This document shows, piece by piece, positions 14,301 to 26,059 of a DNA stretch of 64,000 nt. The notes below the pieces were generated by a model. The model searched no databases and was not told the origin of the DNA. It saw only the letters and a list, made by a program, of their open reading frames with translations. The translations under genes and the position numbers were made by a program. The number at the start of each line of letters is the position of its first letter. The stretch's first letter is position 1. This DNA is from Tetrahymena elliotti 4EA (lineage: Eukaryota; Ciliophora; Oligohymenophorea; Hymenostomatida; Tetrahymenidae), in the NCBI GenBank assembly GCA_000231825.2, contig JH720353.1:489488-553487 (forward strand). The letters are read 5' to 3'.

Positions 14301-14600
14301 CTTTCTTTTAATAAATACCTTTTAATTAATTTTTCTATTGCCTAAACAAATTTGATTACAAAACACTTATTAATTCAACTGCCTACCCAAATATTTATTT
14401 ATCCATTACTTTACTTCATTTTATTGACCCATCCAACACAAATGAAATAAACAACTAACTAATCGACTATTATTTAAAGTGGTACTCTTTTATCATTTCT
14501 GTAAATATTAACAACATATTTTTCAAGCGTCATTATTTTGCGTTTGGTTCTTAGATAGATTTTGTGCCATAATTAGAAATCATTCTAATCTTTAATACTT
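11304..14600. other. Gene-poor AT-rich stretch with TTTG microsatellite
   Basis: About 3.3 kb without a supportable exon. A (TTTG)n tract lies at about 11838-11860, and short AG/AC runs near 11505-11600. It probably contains the divergent 5' regions of the minus gene ending at 11303 and the plus gene starting at 14601. Confidence 0.5.
11831..11860 (+). repeat. TTTG microsatellite
   Basis: Tandem GATT/GTTT units repeated about seven times. Simple sequence in the intergenic region. Confidence 0.85.
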
Positions 14601-16892
14601 ATGAAAACTTATTTTTATTTCAAAAAAAATAAAGCTCAAGACAATAGCAGCTCTTCAAATAGTCCGATGAAAAAATACTTAATGGATAAAAGGGAGGAAA
14701 AAAGAATAAAAAAGATATTTTCAGAGCATAAAAAGAATGAAGCTCGCTTACTGTCTGTGCCTAAATTTTCAAAAGATGATCCAACAATCAGAGAATTAGA
14801 AATAACTAAATATAACCTCTAAAAATATTCAAGAGAACTGCCTGCCTTCTAGGGACTTAAAAAATAGCTAACCACTTAAGATACAAAGTAAGGTTTTTAT
14901 TTACAAAAGACCCTATTCCTAAATTTTTATTAGCAAATTTTAACTATAATTTACCATGAAATTAGTATAAAATTGCTACGTGTAAATAGGCACAAAGGAA
15001 ACATGAGCTCTAGGTAGAGCAATGATAATTAAAGTGTGGATTACAATAGACAAAGTTAATTAGAGATATTCTTAAAAAATACAAGAAATTAGTCATTTAA
15101 TATGTCCTAAAAGGAATATTTACCCAACGTTAAGTAGGTATTTAAAGATTAAGTTGTTAAAAATTATGTGTTCGATTCTGTGACAAAAAGAAATGTAAGT
15201 AATAATTATCTTTTAATTCTTGTTGTGCTCTAAAAACCTAATTTATATTAATAGAAAATTGAAGATATCATTCAGAAACTGGAGTAATCCAAGCAAGAAA
15301 TATTTAGTAAGAAATTATAAATGATTTTATCTCTTTTATCATTTGATTTTTGACATATTTTTATAGGTAAACACCAACAACTAGAATCACCATTCTAAAC
15401 AAAGATTTAGGTTAATAACTAAAATTTTATTTTCAACTCTCTAATTTTTTTAATTAGAAATTAAAAGAAGACCGTCTCAAAAGCCAAGAGAGAGAATTCA
15501 ATATCTATAACTCTATGCCATTCGATCCATCCTAGAGAAAAATTAAAAGGGAAAAGTACCTTGCCTATAAATTCAATCCTGAACTACCCTATCTAACTTT
15601 AGATAAATTTCATCAGAAAAACAAAGCTAATTACAGGTATAGTAATATTACCACTCAAGAAAATTTGGAATAAAATAATGACTTATTATTCGATTGTAAC
15701 TCCTAAAATTTAGTTAAGAATAACATTTTAGATAAAAATCTAATATAAAAAAATCAAATGGCATAAGATGCAGACAAACAATCTTAAAAAATTTTTAAAA
15801 ATAGCAGAAGAACATCTTTAGCAGGATAGTAAGATTATCTTGATGATTAAATAAATATCTCCTAAGATATAGAGGACCAAAAATTTATTGATTCAGTTTT
15901 TAATAGCAGGGAATCCTCAAACAAAAAAATGCAAAAAATAATTTAAAACAATTAAAAACTACTCTAACAAATATAGAAAAATAGCAATTCAAAAGGATTA
16001 TTTGACAGCCTGAAGTACTTCACAAATGATAGAAGTATTCAATTATCATTTTTTAAAATCTTTTTAAAATTTTAAAATTTTCTTATCGTATCATTCAAAA
16101 ATGAAAATGTTTCTTTGTAAAATTTAAAAAGGATAACAAAATCAAGAGTTAACTGAAATGCTTTAGTAATTAAATTCAAATAGAGACAGAACTCTATAAA
16201 AAAAAGTATATTTATTGCTATTATTATTTTTCTTCTTTCTTTTCTTACTCAAGAAAATTGCTAATATAAATTAATTAAATAGAGGGAAGTATATTCAGAT
16301 CTGTTTTTTTAATCTGCTTAAGTCAGTCCTCAAAGGAAAAAAAAAGTAAGAGGAGATCTAAATAAATTTTTGCAGTAAATATTAAAAGATAACAAGAGGC
16401 AGTAATAAATGTAATAAATTTAAAAAAATAAAGAGTTTTTCTAATTAATTAAATTAATAATTTGTTCTACTTTTCTACACAAAGTTAAAGTTTCAATTAT
16501 CATAGTTAAACAAATTTAATCAAATTTTACAAAAATTTAAATCACACTTTTCAATGCAAAATTCATTAACTTTATTCTAGATTTTTTCAAATCAATAAAC
16601 TCTTATTTCAAATAGATTTAAGATGCTCGTTTAAGATTTAAATGACTCTCATAAAAACGTCCCTGAAGATATTATAGAGGCTTTAGATGAAATGGCAATT
16701 ATTTTAAATTAAGAAAGGATTTTGTTTCCTGAAAACTTATAAAAAATTGTAGTTCTTCTAGATAACTATGGAGTAGACAATAAGCCATTTGATATAATAT
16801 ATAATGCAATTAAATCAATTTCTAATTATGGTATTGTCTAATTCACTAATAGATCTTTAGATTCAACAATTTAGATAAATCATTAAATATGA
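14601..16892 (+). CDS. Unrecognised basic, Q/K-rich protein
   Basis: A model of eight exons: 14601-14887, 14966-15194, 15255-15306, 15367-15410, 15458-16034, 16132-16205, 16283-16410 and 16616-16892. They total 1,668 nt and give 555 aa, with the stop TGA at 16890-16892. Phases agree throughout. The N-terminus is highly charged (MKKYLMDKREEKRIKKIF) and looks helical or coiled coil. The centre is N/Q-rich. A segment around RRQQNQELTEMLQQL and RGDLNKFLQQILKDNKRQ also suggests helices. The last exon encodes a better-folded looking domain (PEDIIEALDEMAIILNQERI, then VVLLDNYGVDNKPFDIIY). The splice joining exon 7 to exon 8 (205-nt intron) is the least certain; if it is wrong, the last exon could be a separate 89-codon ORF from 16623. 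I do not recognise the family. Confidence 0.6.
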
Positions 16893-17218
16893 ATAATCAA
16901 AAATAAAAAAAGCTAGTAAGTATTTTATTTGGTAAAATTATTAATAATTTAAAATGAAAAATAATTAATTAATATTATTATAAAAATACAATTATATTTC
17001 CTTGTAAGAATTAATTAATTATTTATGACCAGAAAACCACTATATTTTTTAGGATGAATATTTATCATTCAATTGATTGATTAATTAATTTTGTTTAGTT
17101 ATATCTTTCTTATTTATAACCATATATTTTTGTTAAATAATAACTATAACTTCGTTTTATACTTTAAGATAAGAAGAATAAGAATCAAAATAACATAAAC
17201 ATTAGCATAGTTTAGTTA
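16893..17218. other. Short intergenic spacer between tandem plus-strand genes
   Basis: 326 nt of AT-rich sequence between two plus-strand genes. The next frame stays open upstream of the chosen start at 17219, so part of this spacer could be a missed 5' exon. Confidence 0.4.
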
Positions 17219-20150
17219 ATGAGTGAAAGCCGTAAATAAACTTCACAAGCTAGCTTACAAAGAAAGACTGTTTAGCAAAACTAAGTTGTGATTGTTGAAG
17301 ATAAGCAAGTTTCAGAATTTGAAAGATTGTAACATTAAAATGATCTTTCATCTTTATACAGCTCACGTAAATAAATAAATACTTAATTGTTTATAATTAT
17401 AAAATGAAACTTTAATAAAAGCACTAAAAGCTCAATAAAATAATAAAATTTTACTAAGAGAAATAGGCCTATAACTTTGATAGTATAGGGGGTCAAAATA
17501 GCGATGAATATATTGAATCTATGCTGAATAGTAGAAATTAAACATTCAACAAAAATTAGTTAAAATTCTAGCAGTAAAATTCAAGCAGACTTAGAAGCTC
17601 AACAACTTATAATCAAGAAGATAAGAACTAAGAAAACGAATCAGAAGTTAAGATACTTTAACAAATAAAAAATTCTGAAAAAAAGAATATCTGGCAGTAA
17701 ATTTCTGAAAATATTTTGACTCCATTTGCTCCAAAATTTTAAGGATTATATGACAATTCTAAATTTATTCCAAAAGATTTACTTAAAATGGATAAAGCTG
17801 ATGAAAATGAATAAACTCCTCATTCAGAAGAAAAAGAAATGAATTGGGAATCAAGTGAATATGATAGTGATGATAACGAATCTTAAACTTAGAAAAATAA
17901 TCATATTCCTTCATTAGTAACTTCCCCTTTATTAAGAAAGAAAACAAGAACTGAAAATTTTGATACAGTATTACAAAAAGCATAGCTTCAAGAACCATTT
18001 TTGCATACAAAATTGATTAAATAAATTACTGAAACCAATGATTCATAACTATAAAAAATAAAATCTGAGCACTCTCCACTGAGATACAAATCTTTAAATT
18101 CCAAAAGTTTTTACTCTAAAGTTAGTTTTGCAGATTAAAGTAAAATAAATGTATCAGCTGTTGCCTCAAGTTAAAAGAATTTTATGAGAAAGGTAAGGTT
18201 TGAGCACCTGCCCAATACTATTAAGGATGCTTTAACTGATTAATCTAATGAATAATCATCAAGCTAATACTAAATTATATCAAAAGAGAAGTCTATAAAT
18301 AAAATACATTTAGATAAAATTCTTGTTATCTTGGAGAATTAAGACAAAAATTCCTTATAAAAAATCTATGTACCAAAACTAAAAGAATAAATTGATAAAA
18401 ATTAAAAAAAAACTAGAGTTCTAAGTGCAGCTGCCTCTCTTGCAACTAGAGAATAGAAGAAAAAATTGCTGAATTTGCAGATTTTAATTGATACATAGAA
18501 CACTAATAAAAATACATCTGATGATTTTCAAAAATAGCTAAGAAGAAGATCTTGCTGTTGTGAGGAGTGTGGTGGTATAAATTCTAAATTAGAGAGAATC
18601 AAAGATTTAGTTCTTGATAAAGATATTCCAATTAAATAATAAAGAAAATCACCACCAAATAAAACTTCAAATTTAAACTCTCCTGTTTCTTCTTAAAGCA
18701 AATAAAGTTCATTTGATTCAAGATTTTAAAGAAAGAGACATATGACTACAAAAATAAATATTATTTAATCAAGTAGTTAAAGCTATGTTGAAATCCCAAA
18801 GACATCAGGGTCAAGCCATAACATATCTCTCTCTAAAATATCTTCTTTAAATGAAACTTAAATTTTAAAAAGCTAAAATGATAAAAAACCAACTGTCAAA
18901 GAACCAATAAATGAGTAAGATTTTTTTCTATTTATTTTTCTTAACAAATTTTATAAAAAAGGAATTGCTAAAATTCACCAACCAAAAAAAATAGTTGGAA
19001 GAAAAATTAAACCTCCTAACTTTAAAAAGTCCCAAGCTTCAAAACTCTCAGATTAGATAGAGAAATTAAAATTTAAAAGTAGTTTGAAAAGTCAAAAGAA
19101 AGAAGTCAACCAGAAGAAAAGACAGAGTAAAATAAATAATAAATTGGATTAGATAAAAATGCAGATAGAGATATGTAAAGCTTAGATAATAGTATAGATG
19201 AAACTCTATAAGATAAGTAAACAAATAATGGAAAGCAAATAAATTAAATTGAGAGTTCAGAGAAAATGATTGATAAAATATTAAAAGAATATGATACTGA
19301 ATAAAAAAGAGAAAGCTAAGAGTAAATTTTATAGATTTGTCAGTTAGGAAGAAAAAGTAAATAAAATGCTTTACCAAAAATAGAGTAAAAGCTAGGTTAA
19401 AAGAGATGCTAAACTGTTTAAAATGGAGTTAGGCTTAAAAGGAGTGAAAGTGTTATCAACTATAATAAAGAAGGAGATGCTTTCTCACATAAGAATGTAA
19501 ATGGTATGAAGAAAGATAGATCTTTATCAAATTTGCTTAACTTATAGTAAAAAGAATAATAGAATCTGTCATCTAGAGAAAGTAGATAAAGAAATGATAA
19601 AAGTTTACCTAATATTTTAAGCAAAAAATCCTTAGTGAATTAATCACCAAATAATGGGATAAAATCAAAACAAAAAGATATTATGGACTAGAATGAAGTT
19701 ATTTAAGAAAATTCGAATAAGAAAATCAAAAAAATCTACAAAAAAGGTGCCATAACTACTACAATATTTGATAAGTTTTAAGTGTATTAAAATCCAAATG
19801 AATTTGTATTTAAAACAAAGCAATAAATAATAGCAGAATCATATTAATAAATATGTGATTAATAAAAAAAGTAATTGGTTTTCACGAAATAAAGATCTCC
19901 TGCTTTAATTGATCTTAATATTGAAAAAAGACAATAAACTCCACCCAAAGCAAATACTTATTCAGAGAATTTTAATCTACAAATAAACGATATAAAAGAG
20001 CAAAACCAAATAATTAGGTAAATTTTAATCTTTTATTTTTACAATTAATTTTATTTTTAAAAAAGTAAAAAAAGTAGATCAAGTAAACGTTTAAAAAAGC
20101 CAAATTTAAAAGAAAACATGGAGAAACTTAAAACAGTTTATGATCTTTGA
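17219..20150 (+). CDS. Large Ser/Lys/Gln-rich protein, unknown function
   Basis: Four exons (17219-17366, 17459-18914, 18962-20017, 20066-20150) sum to 2,745 nt and 914 aa, with phases consistent. Almost the whole chain is low-complexity, rich in Ser, Lys, Asn and Gln, and is probably disordered. Islands include the acidic stretch NWESSEYDSDDNES, a cysteine cluster RRRSCCCEECGGINSKLERI near residue 430 that could bind a metal, and basic patches with repeated Ser (KKDRSLSNLLNL, SSRESRQRNDKSLPNIL) resembling phosphorylation-rich linkers. No membrane segment. The start MSESRKQ was taken because it is the first ATG in the open frame after the preceding gene. I do not recognise the family; a cytoskeletal or scaffold role would be a guess. 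Confidence 0.7.
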
Positions 20151-20255
20151 ATACTTCTAATTAAATAACTCTTAATTTGTTTTTAAAATATTTATTTTAG
20201 TTTAAGATTACATAGACTTTACTATAAAATAAATAAATGCAAAATCCTAATTTGT

Positions 20256-21197
20256 TCATTTTTATGTAGATAATCTAATTATTTATTCAAATAATAGTTC
20301 TAAGCTTTTATCTACGTTTGTTCTTTAAATTAAAAAAAAAGCATTGAATGAATATTTATGAAATCTAATTATTATTATACCCATTTATTGCAGAGCAGCT
20401 CTGAATAATGATTTTTCGATTATGGATTAAGCTTATACTTAATGTTGTTGAAATTTCATCAATGATAATTCTATTTTGATCTTACTAATTTTCCTTTATT
20501 TTATAAAATATTTATTAGCTTTTTGTTAAATATTTATCCAACATTTATTACAATTTTATTTATCAAAATAAGTATTGGTACTCCTTAACTCTCTGGAGAG
20601 CTCGTTATTGATTCTATTTATATTTTATCAAAAAGATTTTATATAATAATTTATCACAAAAAATTACCAAATGTTTTTATTAACTCCTCCTTTCTTGACA
20701 CATAATCTTAATCAACTACAAAAACTATTCCATGACAATCTGGATAATATTTTTTCCATATACTTCTCAGCAAAGAAGCACCACCCAAATCCCAAAAAAG
20801 GGCATAATATTTTTCTATTAAATTTATGTCAAATCAATTCATTGATAATAATCTTAAGATGTTTACAATATTCAATCTTGGCAACTATTTTAATACAAGA
20901 TATCTTTTCATTGATATTTTTTTGAATCAAAAATGTTACTATTTAACCCAACTGTGGGAATAATTTTAGAAAATTCTATTGCTTTCTATTTTGCGTTCAT
21001 TTTTAGCCTGCTAAGTAAACACTTTTGATAAAAATTAACAAATTTGAAATAAATATTTCATTTTATTATTTCAATTTTGTTAAACAAATAATTAAGAAAC
21101 CTACAGTCTTTCCACTATCATTTAATCCAATAATCAAAACTTTTAGTGTAGGCTTTTCAAAGTACATTGACCATAATGCTTTAACTAAAGAATACAT
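20256..21197 (-). CDS. ARFRP1: ARFRP1/Arl3-like Arf-family GTPase, atypical active site
   Basis: Seven small exons: 21197-21105, 20985-20940, 20884-20867 (only 18 nt), 20814-20668, 20613-20552, 20493-20381 and 20322-20256. They give 181 aa, the usual Arf length. P-loop: GLNDSGKT (residues about 24-31). Switch I: IIPTVGLN. Switch II: WDLGGASLLRSIWKKYY. Then HGIVFVVDQD, ESITSSPESQGVPILILINK, and the guanine-binding SCSAING. The N-terminus MYSLVKALWSMYF starts Met-Tyr like ARFRP1 and lacks Gly2, so it is not myristoylated; the family uses N-acetylation and the SYS1 receptor at the trans-Golgi. Odd: the catalytic Gln after WDLGG is Ala65, and the NKxD motif reads NKIE. Exon 2's acceptor is the weakest point, because the region between P-loop and switch I is about six residues short. 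Confidence 0.82.
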
Positions 21198-22117
21198 TTT
21201 ATTTGTTTTAATATTTGTTGAAAATTAAAGAAATTAAAAATAATATTGAACTAAGTTTACAAGAAACAAATAAATAAATATTATTAACATATGAACACGA
21301 TTTGTAATATTGATTGAATCTTTTGATAATTTATAAAAAATGAACAACTAACTAACTTTAATAAATCTTTAAACTTCGAAAAAAAAAATAAAAACAGAAA
21401 ATAGAAAATGAAAGCAAGAATTTATGGAAATTGAAAATAGTTTAATTAATTCTTCAATATATAAATATTTTTTATGCAAAGTATCTTGTGTAAAGCTATT
21501 TATTATAAAAAAATTAAAAATATATTTATTTATTTCTTTTGTGGCAAAGATTCTACTTATTTTTTCAATATTTTCATGAAGCCTTTGTCCAGTTAGTTAG
21601 GCAACGTAGATAGATCAAAATACCATTTTCACTATTCACAATACGAGATGAATAATCTATTTTGAGTTTTAGTAGTTTTTATATATTTAAGTAGGCATTT
21701 TTATTTATGATTTATTTGTAAAGAAATAGATAAGGATGTTGGTATGCAGAGAGGTAAGTAGATAAACAAACAGACAAACAAGCTTATAGTATCTAGGTAT
21801 TAAATAATCTTTTATTAGAGTGTTTGAGTGTTATAATGATCTTTTTTCAGCTTTTTAACTTTCCAAATGTTTGTTTAAGAGAAATTTAGTGATTGTTTAT
21901 GAAGATTAAAGAAATCAGAAGGTAGATAGGTAGGGAGGTAGGTAGATTATTTATTTATTTTTAAAATTTAAAAGGAAGGTAAATTGGATAATGAATAAGA
22001 AAATTATTATTTTATGATTTATTTTTAGATCAATAAATAAAATAGTTTATAAGTAGTTTATTTGAAGTTCTATTTAAAGACTTTAACTCCTTGTATGACT
22101 AATCTTTGATATTTTAA
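21198..22117. other. Intergenic DNA with GTAG/TAGG simple repeats
   Basis: No exon seen. It contains degenerate runs of GTAA/ACAAAC units near 21751-21781 and a GTAG/TAGG microsatellite at about 21920-21945 followed by TTTA units. It spans the 5' region of the GTPase gene and the 3' region of the OTU/cold-shock gene. Confidence 0.55.
21920..21960 (+). repeat. GTAG/TAGG and TTTA microsatellite
   Basis: Imperfect tandem tetranucleotides: four to five GTAG/GGAG units, then three TTTA units. Simple sequence. Confidence 0.8.
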
Positions 22118-25100
22118 TCAAATAACTAAATTTTAGTAAGGTAGTTAAGCTCCTTACTGCTATTACTAGTTGTTGTAGTAGATTTATGGTTATTATTATT
22201 ATTATTGTTACTAATGCTATTGTGCTTATTATCCTACCTACTAGACAGGAAATTAGGCTTGAGACATTTAAGGAGATGGTGGATGATGCATGGCCATCTG
22301 AGAGGGAGATAACTACAAATTTTGATATTGCTGTGCTACAACTTACTATGGAGGAACACCTAGGTTATAATGAATTACAGGTTGGAATTAGTTTCCAGCT
22401 TATGCAGTTGGAGAAAGAGGTGGCTAGATTGGGATTAGGTGATTAGCTGCAGGAGGCATTAATGTAGCATGATTCAAGTAACTAGCTTAGTAGGGTGAAG
22501 CAAAATAATCTGCTGATCCAGTTGAAGTTGGGGAATGAATAACTGGATTAGGTGCTGGATAGTATGGTGGATAGGTAGTTAAATATTAATCTGGAGTTAA
22601 AACACGTAACTAATTTGGATTCATTGGTAAGTAAGGAGGGGCATCGCTTAGCAATTGAAGATCAACAGCTTTACGAGAGTTTTAATATTTTCCAACATAA
22701 TCCATCATGCTAAATTAGAATCTAATTGCTTTGCTGTGCTTGTGGTCCATCAAAATACCTTTATGGATACCTGCTTTTTACAAATCATCAAAGTGGACAA
22801 ATATATCTGTGCGTGATTCATCTTCGACTATGAAACCATAATTCTTATCTTAATCAAAGAATTTTAGTGTTCCTTTATACTTTTCTTTGCTGCTTTCAAT
22901 TACGAGATGCTTTCTTTTAACAGGGTTTAAAAAATTTCCTTGATTAAGTTACTATTATAATTGCTATTATTGAAGTAGATGCTATTGTTGAATAGTAAGT
23001 TAGGGTTCCATGCCAGCAAGAGGTGGAGTAGATGAATTGCTGTTAGTAAAACTTGCTGTGTTTGTTTACAAGCCAGTACTATTATTTGGATGTTAAAGAT
23101 CAGTCATTGAATAAATTCCTTGTTAGTGGTGTTACTAATTTGAAGATAAACTTGAAGTTTGCTATGAGCCAAACTAATTTTGCTAGTATTAAGAACTGGA
23201 TTTATTTGGATAAGTTTCTTAATTATTATTGCTTGGAGATAAGGGCCTAGAATTGGGATATTAGATTTATGGGTTACTGCTGCTATGCTTCATTGTTTAC
23301 TGAGGGATACTTAAATTTTAGCAAGAGAAAGCTTAAAAGGAAGCCTAATTACTTAATGAACTATTAGATAAGTTAGCACCATTATAGCTAGCTGTACTCT
23401 CTTAACGAGGACGCTTTAAATCAATAGCTTCTTATATCAATTTATAATCTTCATCTTAAATAACATTAATCTGAACTGTATTATTGTTATTAATATTATT
23501 ATTATTATTATTGCTTGCTTGGCTAACTACTGAATCTACTTTTGTAATTTCTATTTGCTTATTTTAGATATTTTTAGTATCTTCATCATCATCACTATCA
23601 CTTGATTTTTCACTATCTGATCCTATTATCCTATTTTTTACAGCTTCTAATGATACACCAACACCTTTTTTCTTTTCGAGAGGAACCTTATTTTATTCTG
23701 TTTACAAGGGAGACTATTAGCTTTAATTTGATTAATTTGCAGAGTTACAAATAGTACTTTTTTTATGACGAACATACTCAACAATACTATTTCTTCTTTC
23801 CTTATCTAAAATAACATTAAAAAGTTCAGGTGGCATATTATTATCAAATAAATTATATCCAGCTTAATCGTTTTCTTAAGTGTTTGCTAGCTGTTTTATT
23901 TTTAAATAAATTAACTAAATAACCAAATTAAATAATTGCTAAGTTACATCCTCATTTTCTTAATCAGATATTTTAGTTATCTCTTCTAAATAATTCTATG
24001 GAATTAAAAATTCATTAATACATAAATATTATACAATTTAATTACATCATAATCGTTATTTAGCAAACTTTAATCTATTTTCTTTCCTAAACAGAGTGGC
24101 TATTCACTTAAAATCTATTTGTTTAAATTAAAAAAAATCTATATTTCTTCTTACAAATGTAAATTAATTGATCAAGATCTAATTAATTCTAAATTTTTAA
24201 TTTTTAAAAACTTTTTTGTAATTTGCAATTTTTTTCTTTGTTCATAAATTTTGCAAACAATCTAAAATTTAGATAAAAGTTAACAATAGAAATAAATATT
24301 TACATCATAAACAATATTTTAACATTAGGTTAAATTGCTTATCTCTTCTTCAGAGTAGATAGAATCATAGTGATTACTCATGTTAATTAGTTAAATAGTC
24401 TTTGAACATCTGTTATTAAAAAGCAGAGATTTTAAGACTAATTCTTTACTCATTGAATAGACTATAATCCTAACTTTGTACATTAATGAAACCAACTCTA
24501 AATTTATCTTTTTTTAAAGAAAAAAATTTTAATTCTTTTTGATAATTCTTGATTTTTTCATTCATTTCAATTTTTTCAAACAAATAAACAACATTATATT
24601 TGGTTCGCAAAACTAAAAAGTAATTCTAATTGTAAAAAATTACATTATCAAACATTAAGTTGGATGGATCTTACTTAAATTGCTCAAAAACTGTCTTTAA
24701 ACTCTTTAGCTTGTTTGGAATACTCTATTTTTAAAACAAATATGCTTTATATTTTCAAGTCTTTGTTTCAATTAAAGCTAAAAGGAGAAATTTTTCTGGC
24801 TCTATAAATTAATTTCATTACAAAATAAATTACCTTCGAAATAATCAAATCATTAGCATATTGAATACACTTTTCTTGTATTTCTTTACCACGCAGTGAG
24901 CTAAAATAAAGTTAGTCACTGATTGCCTTCATCAAAGATCCATTTCCCTATTTTTTATAAATTATTCATCCTTTTAATTCGAACTTAAGGCTATGTATGA
25001 ATATATTATGTATTTAGAGCTAAATATTTTATTTGTAAGTACCTCGGGTATTAGCTTTCTTACAAGTTGATGATCTTCTAAGGTTTATAGGATCCTCTAA

Positions 25101-25345
25101 GTCTATATAATAAAAAATATTTAATGATTCCATATTAAATCTTTGTCCATTTATGAATTTAAGTCAGCATTTTTCTTGCTTGGATAAAATAATATATAGT
25201 ATGTCCGTTGATATCATTTTGCATAGATTTATATTTGTTTTGAGTGAAAGTAAGGCATTAGAAATGTTACCAATGTTTGCTATGGGGCTTCGCAGAATAT
25301 CTCCAGGAATCCATTACGAGTGACAGAAAGTCTCTTTTCTTGCAT
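22118..25345 (-). CDS. OTU-like (Cys to Ser) protein fused to cold-shock domain
   Basis: Eight exons: 25345-25271, 25102-25043, 24947-24834, 24724-24450, 24409-24304, 24114-24046, 23995-23948 and 23890-22118; 2,520 nt, 839 aa. The N-terminal about 215 residues follow the OTU fold of the OTUD4/ALG13 group. The active-site region reads GNGSLMKAISDQLY where that group has DGSCLFRAVAEQ. The His motif is INMSNHYDSIY (His about 188), followed by the helix QCQNIVYDILSEQ. The nucleophile position is Ser49, not Cys, so deubiquitinase activity is probably lost. A Ser/Asp/Asn-rich linker follows. A cold-shock domain lies at about 584-655, with RNP1-like KNYGFI and RNP2-like DIFVHF, which bind single-stranded RNA or DNA. 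The C-terminus is P/Q/Y-rich. Likely an RNA-binding regulator. The 40-nt intron 24410-24449 joins the two halves and should be confirmed. Confidence 0.82.
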
Positions 25346-26059
25346 ATTAAAAACCTTAACAAAACTCCTAATTAGAGTTAAAATTTGAATAGAGCTGTAA
25401 TTTTTTGCTTTTGCTTATTAGCTTTTAACAATTATTATTGCAATTTTAATAAATTTTGATTATATTTCTTCAATTTATATTTCAGTTTTTAGGAAGAAAA
25501 AATATATGCAGGAGCAATTAACATGCTTAGAAGTTTTTAACTTAGTTTTGTGATTTACTAAAATTTAACATTATGATTTTTGAAAGATCTTAGATAAGCA
25601 AGTTTATGGTATAAAGTACATACATACATTCATACATATTATACTATTTTATAATAAATGCATCTTCCTGAGTTGATGCTTTAAAAGCTTTATTTTCTAT
25701 TAAAACTTGTTTATATTTTTATTATATTTTCCTATCCGAAAATTAATAATTTCCAGAACTCTCAATCATAAATTTGCCATTTTTTTAACTTTAATTTTAT
25801 TTTTAAATATGAATAAGTAATTTGTACCAAAATTGTTCCATTCAATTCGATATTAGCCAACAAAATAATAATAAAGAAAAAACATTCATTTCAAAGAAAT
25901 TACTTTAAGAAAAATCTTAATCTTAATTTTTTATCATTAGTTACTGAAGTTATTTTAAATAATTAAAATTTAATCAATAAGTAACTACATTCAATCTTAA
26001 TTTTATCAAAAATAATACAAAAACTTAGAATTAATTAAATCCTACAAATATAAAAATAA
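25346..26059. other. Intergenic DNA with ACAT microsatellite
   Basis: No exon seen. An (ACAT)n tract at about 25617-25640 is the only distinct element. It separates the OTU/cold-shock gene start from the Piezo stop, both on the minus strand. Confidence 0.55.
25617..25640 (+). repeat. ACAT microsatellite
   Basis: About six tandem ACAT-type units with one interruption. Simple sequence. Confidence 0.8.

Noticed and set aside
20671..20925. 84-codon plus-strand ORF
   Set aside because: It is the antisense of GTPase exons 3-4. The minus strand carries WDLGG and HGIVFVVD.
21751..21960. Possible CRISPR or transposon end, from short repeated units
   Set aside because: The units are imperfect tetranucleotide microsatellites without spacers, terminal inverted repeats or a transposase.
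22186..22446. 86-codon plus-strand ORF
   Set aside because: It is antisense to the P/Q-rich C-terminus of the OTU/cold-shock protein.
24365..24381. Start of a separate cold-shock gene at ATG 24381, overlapping an upstream stop
   Set aside because: Splicing out 24410-24449 removes the overlap and keeps the frame, and the joined segment supplies the OTU histidine motif.
25150..25260. Open minus-strand frame upstream of exon 2 of the OTU gene, as a separate protein starting MQNDINGH
   Set aside because: It lies within intron 25103-25270. The neighbouring exons join in phase to give a continuous OTU N-terminus.
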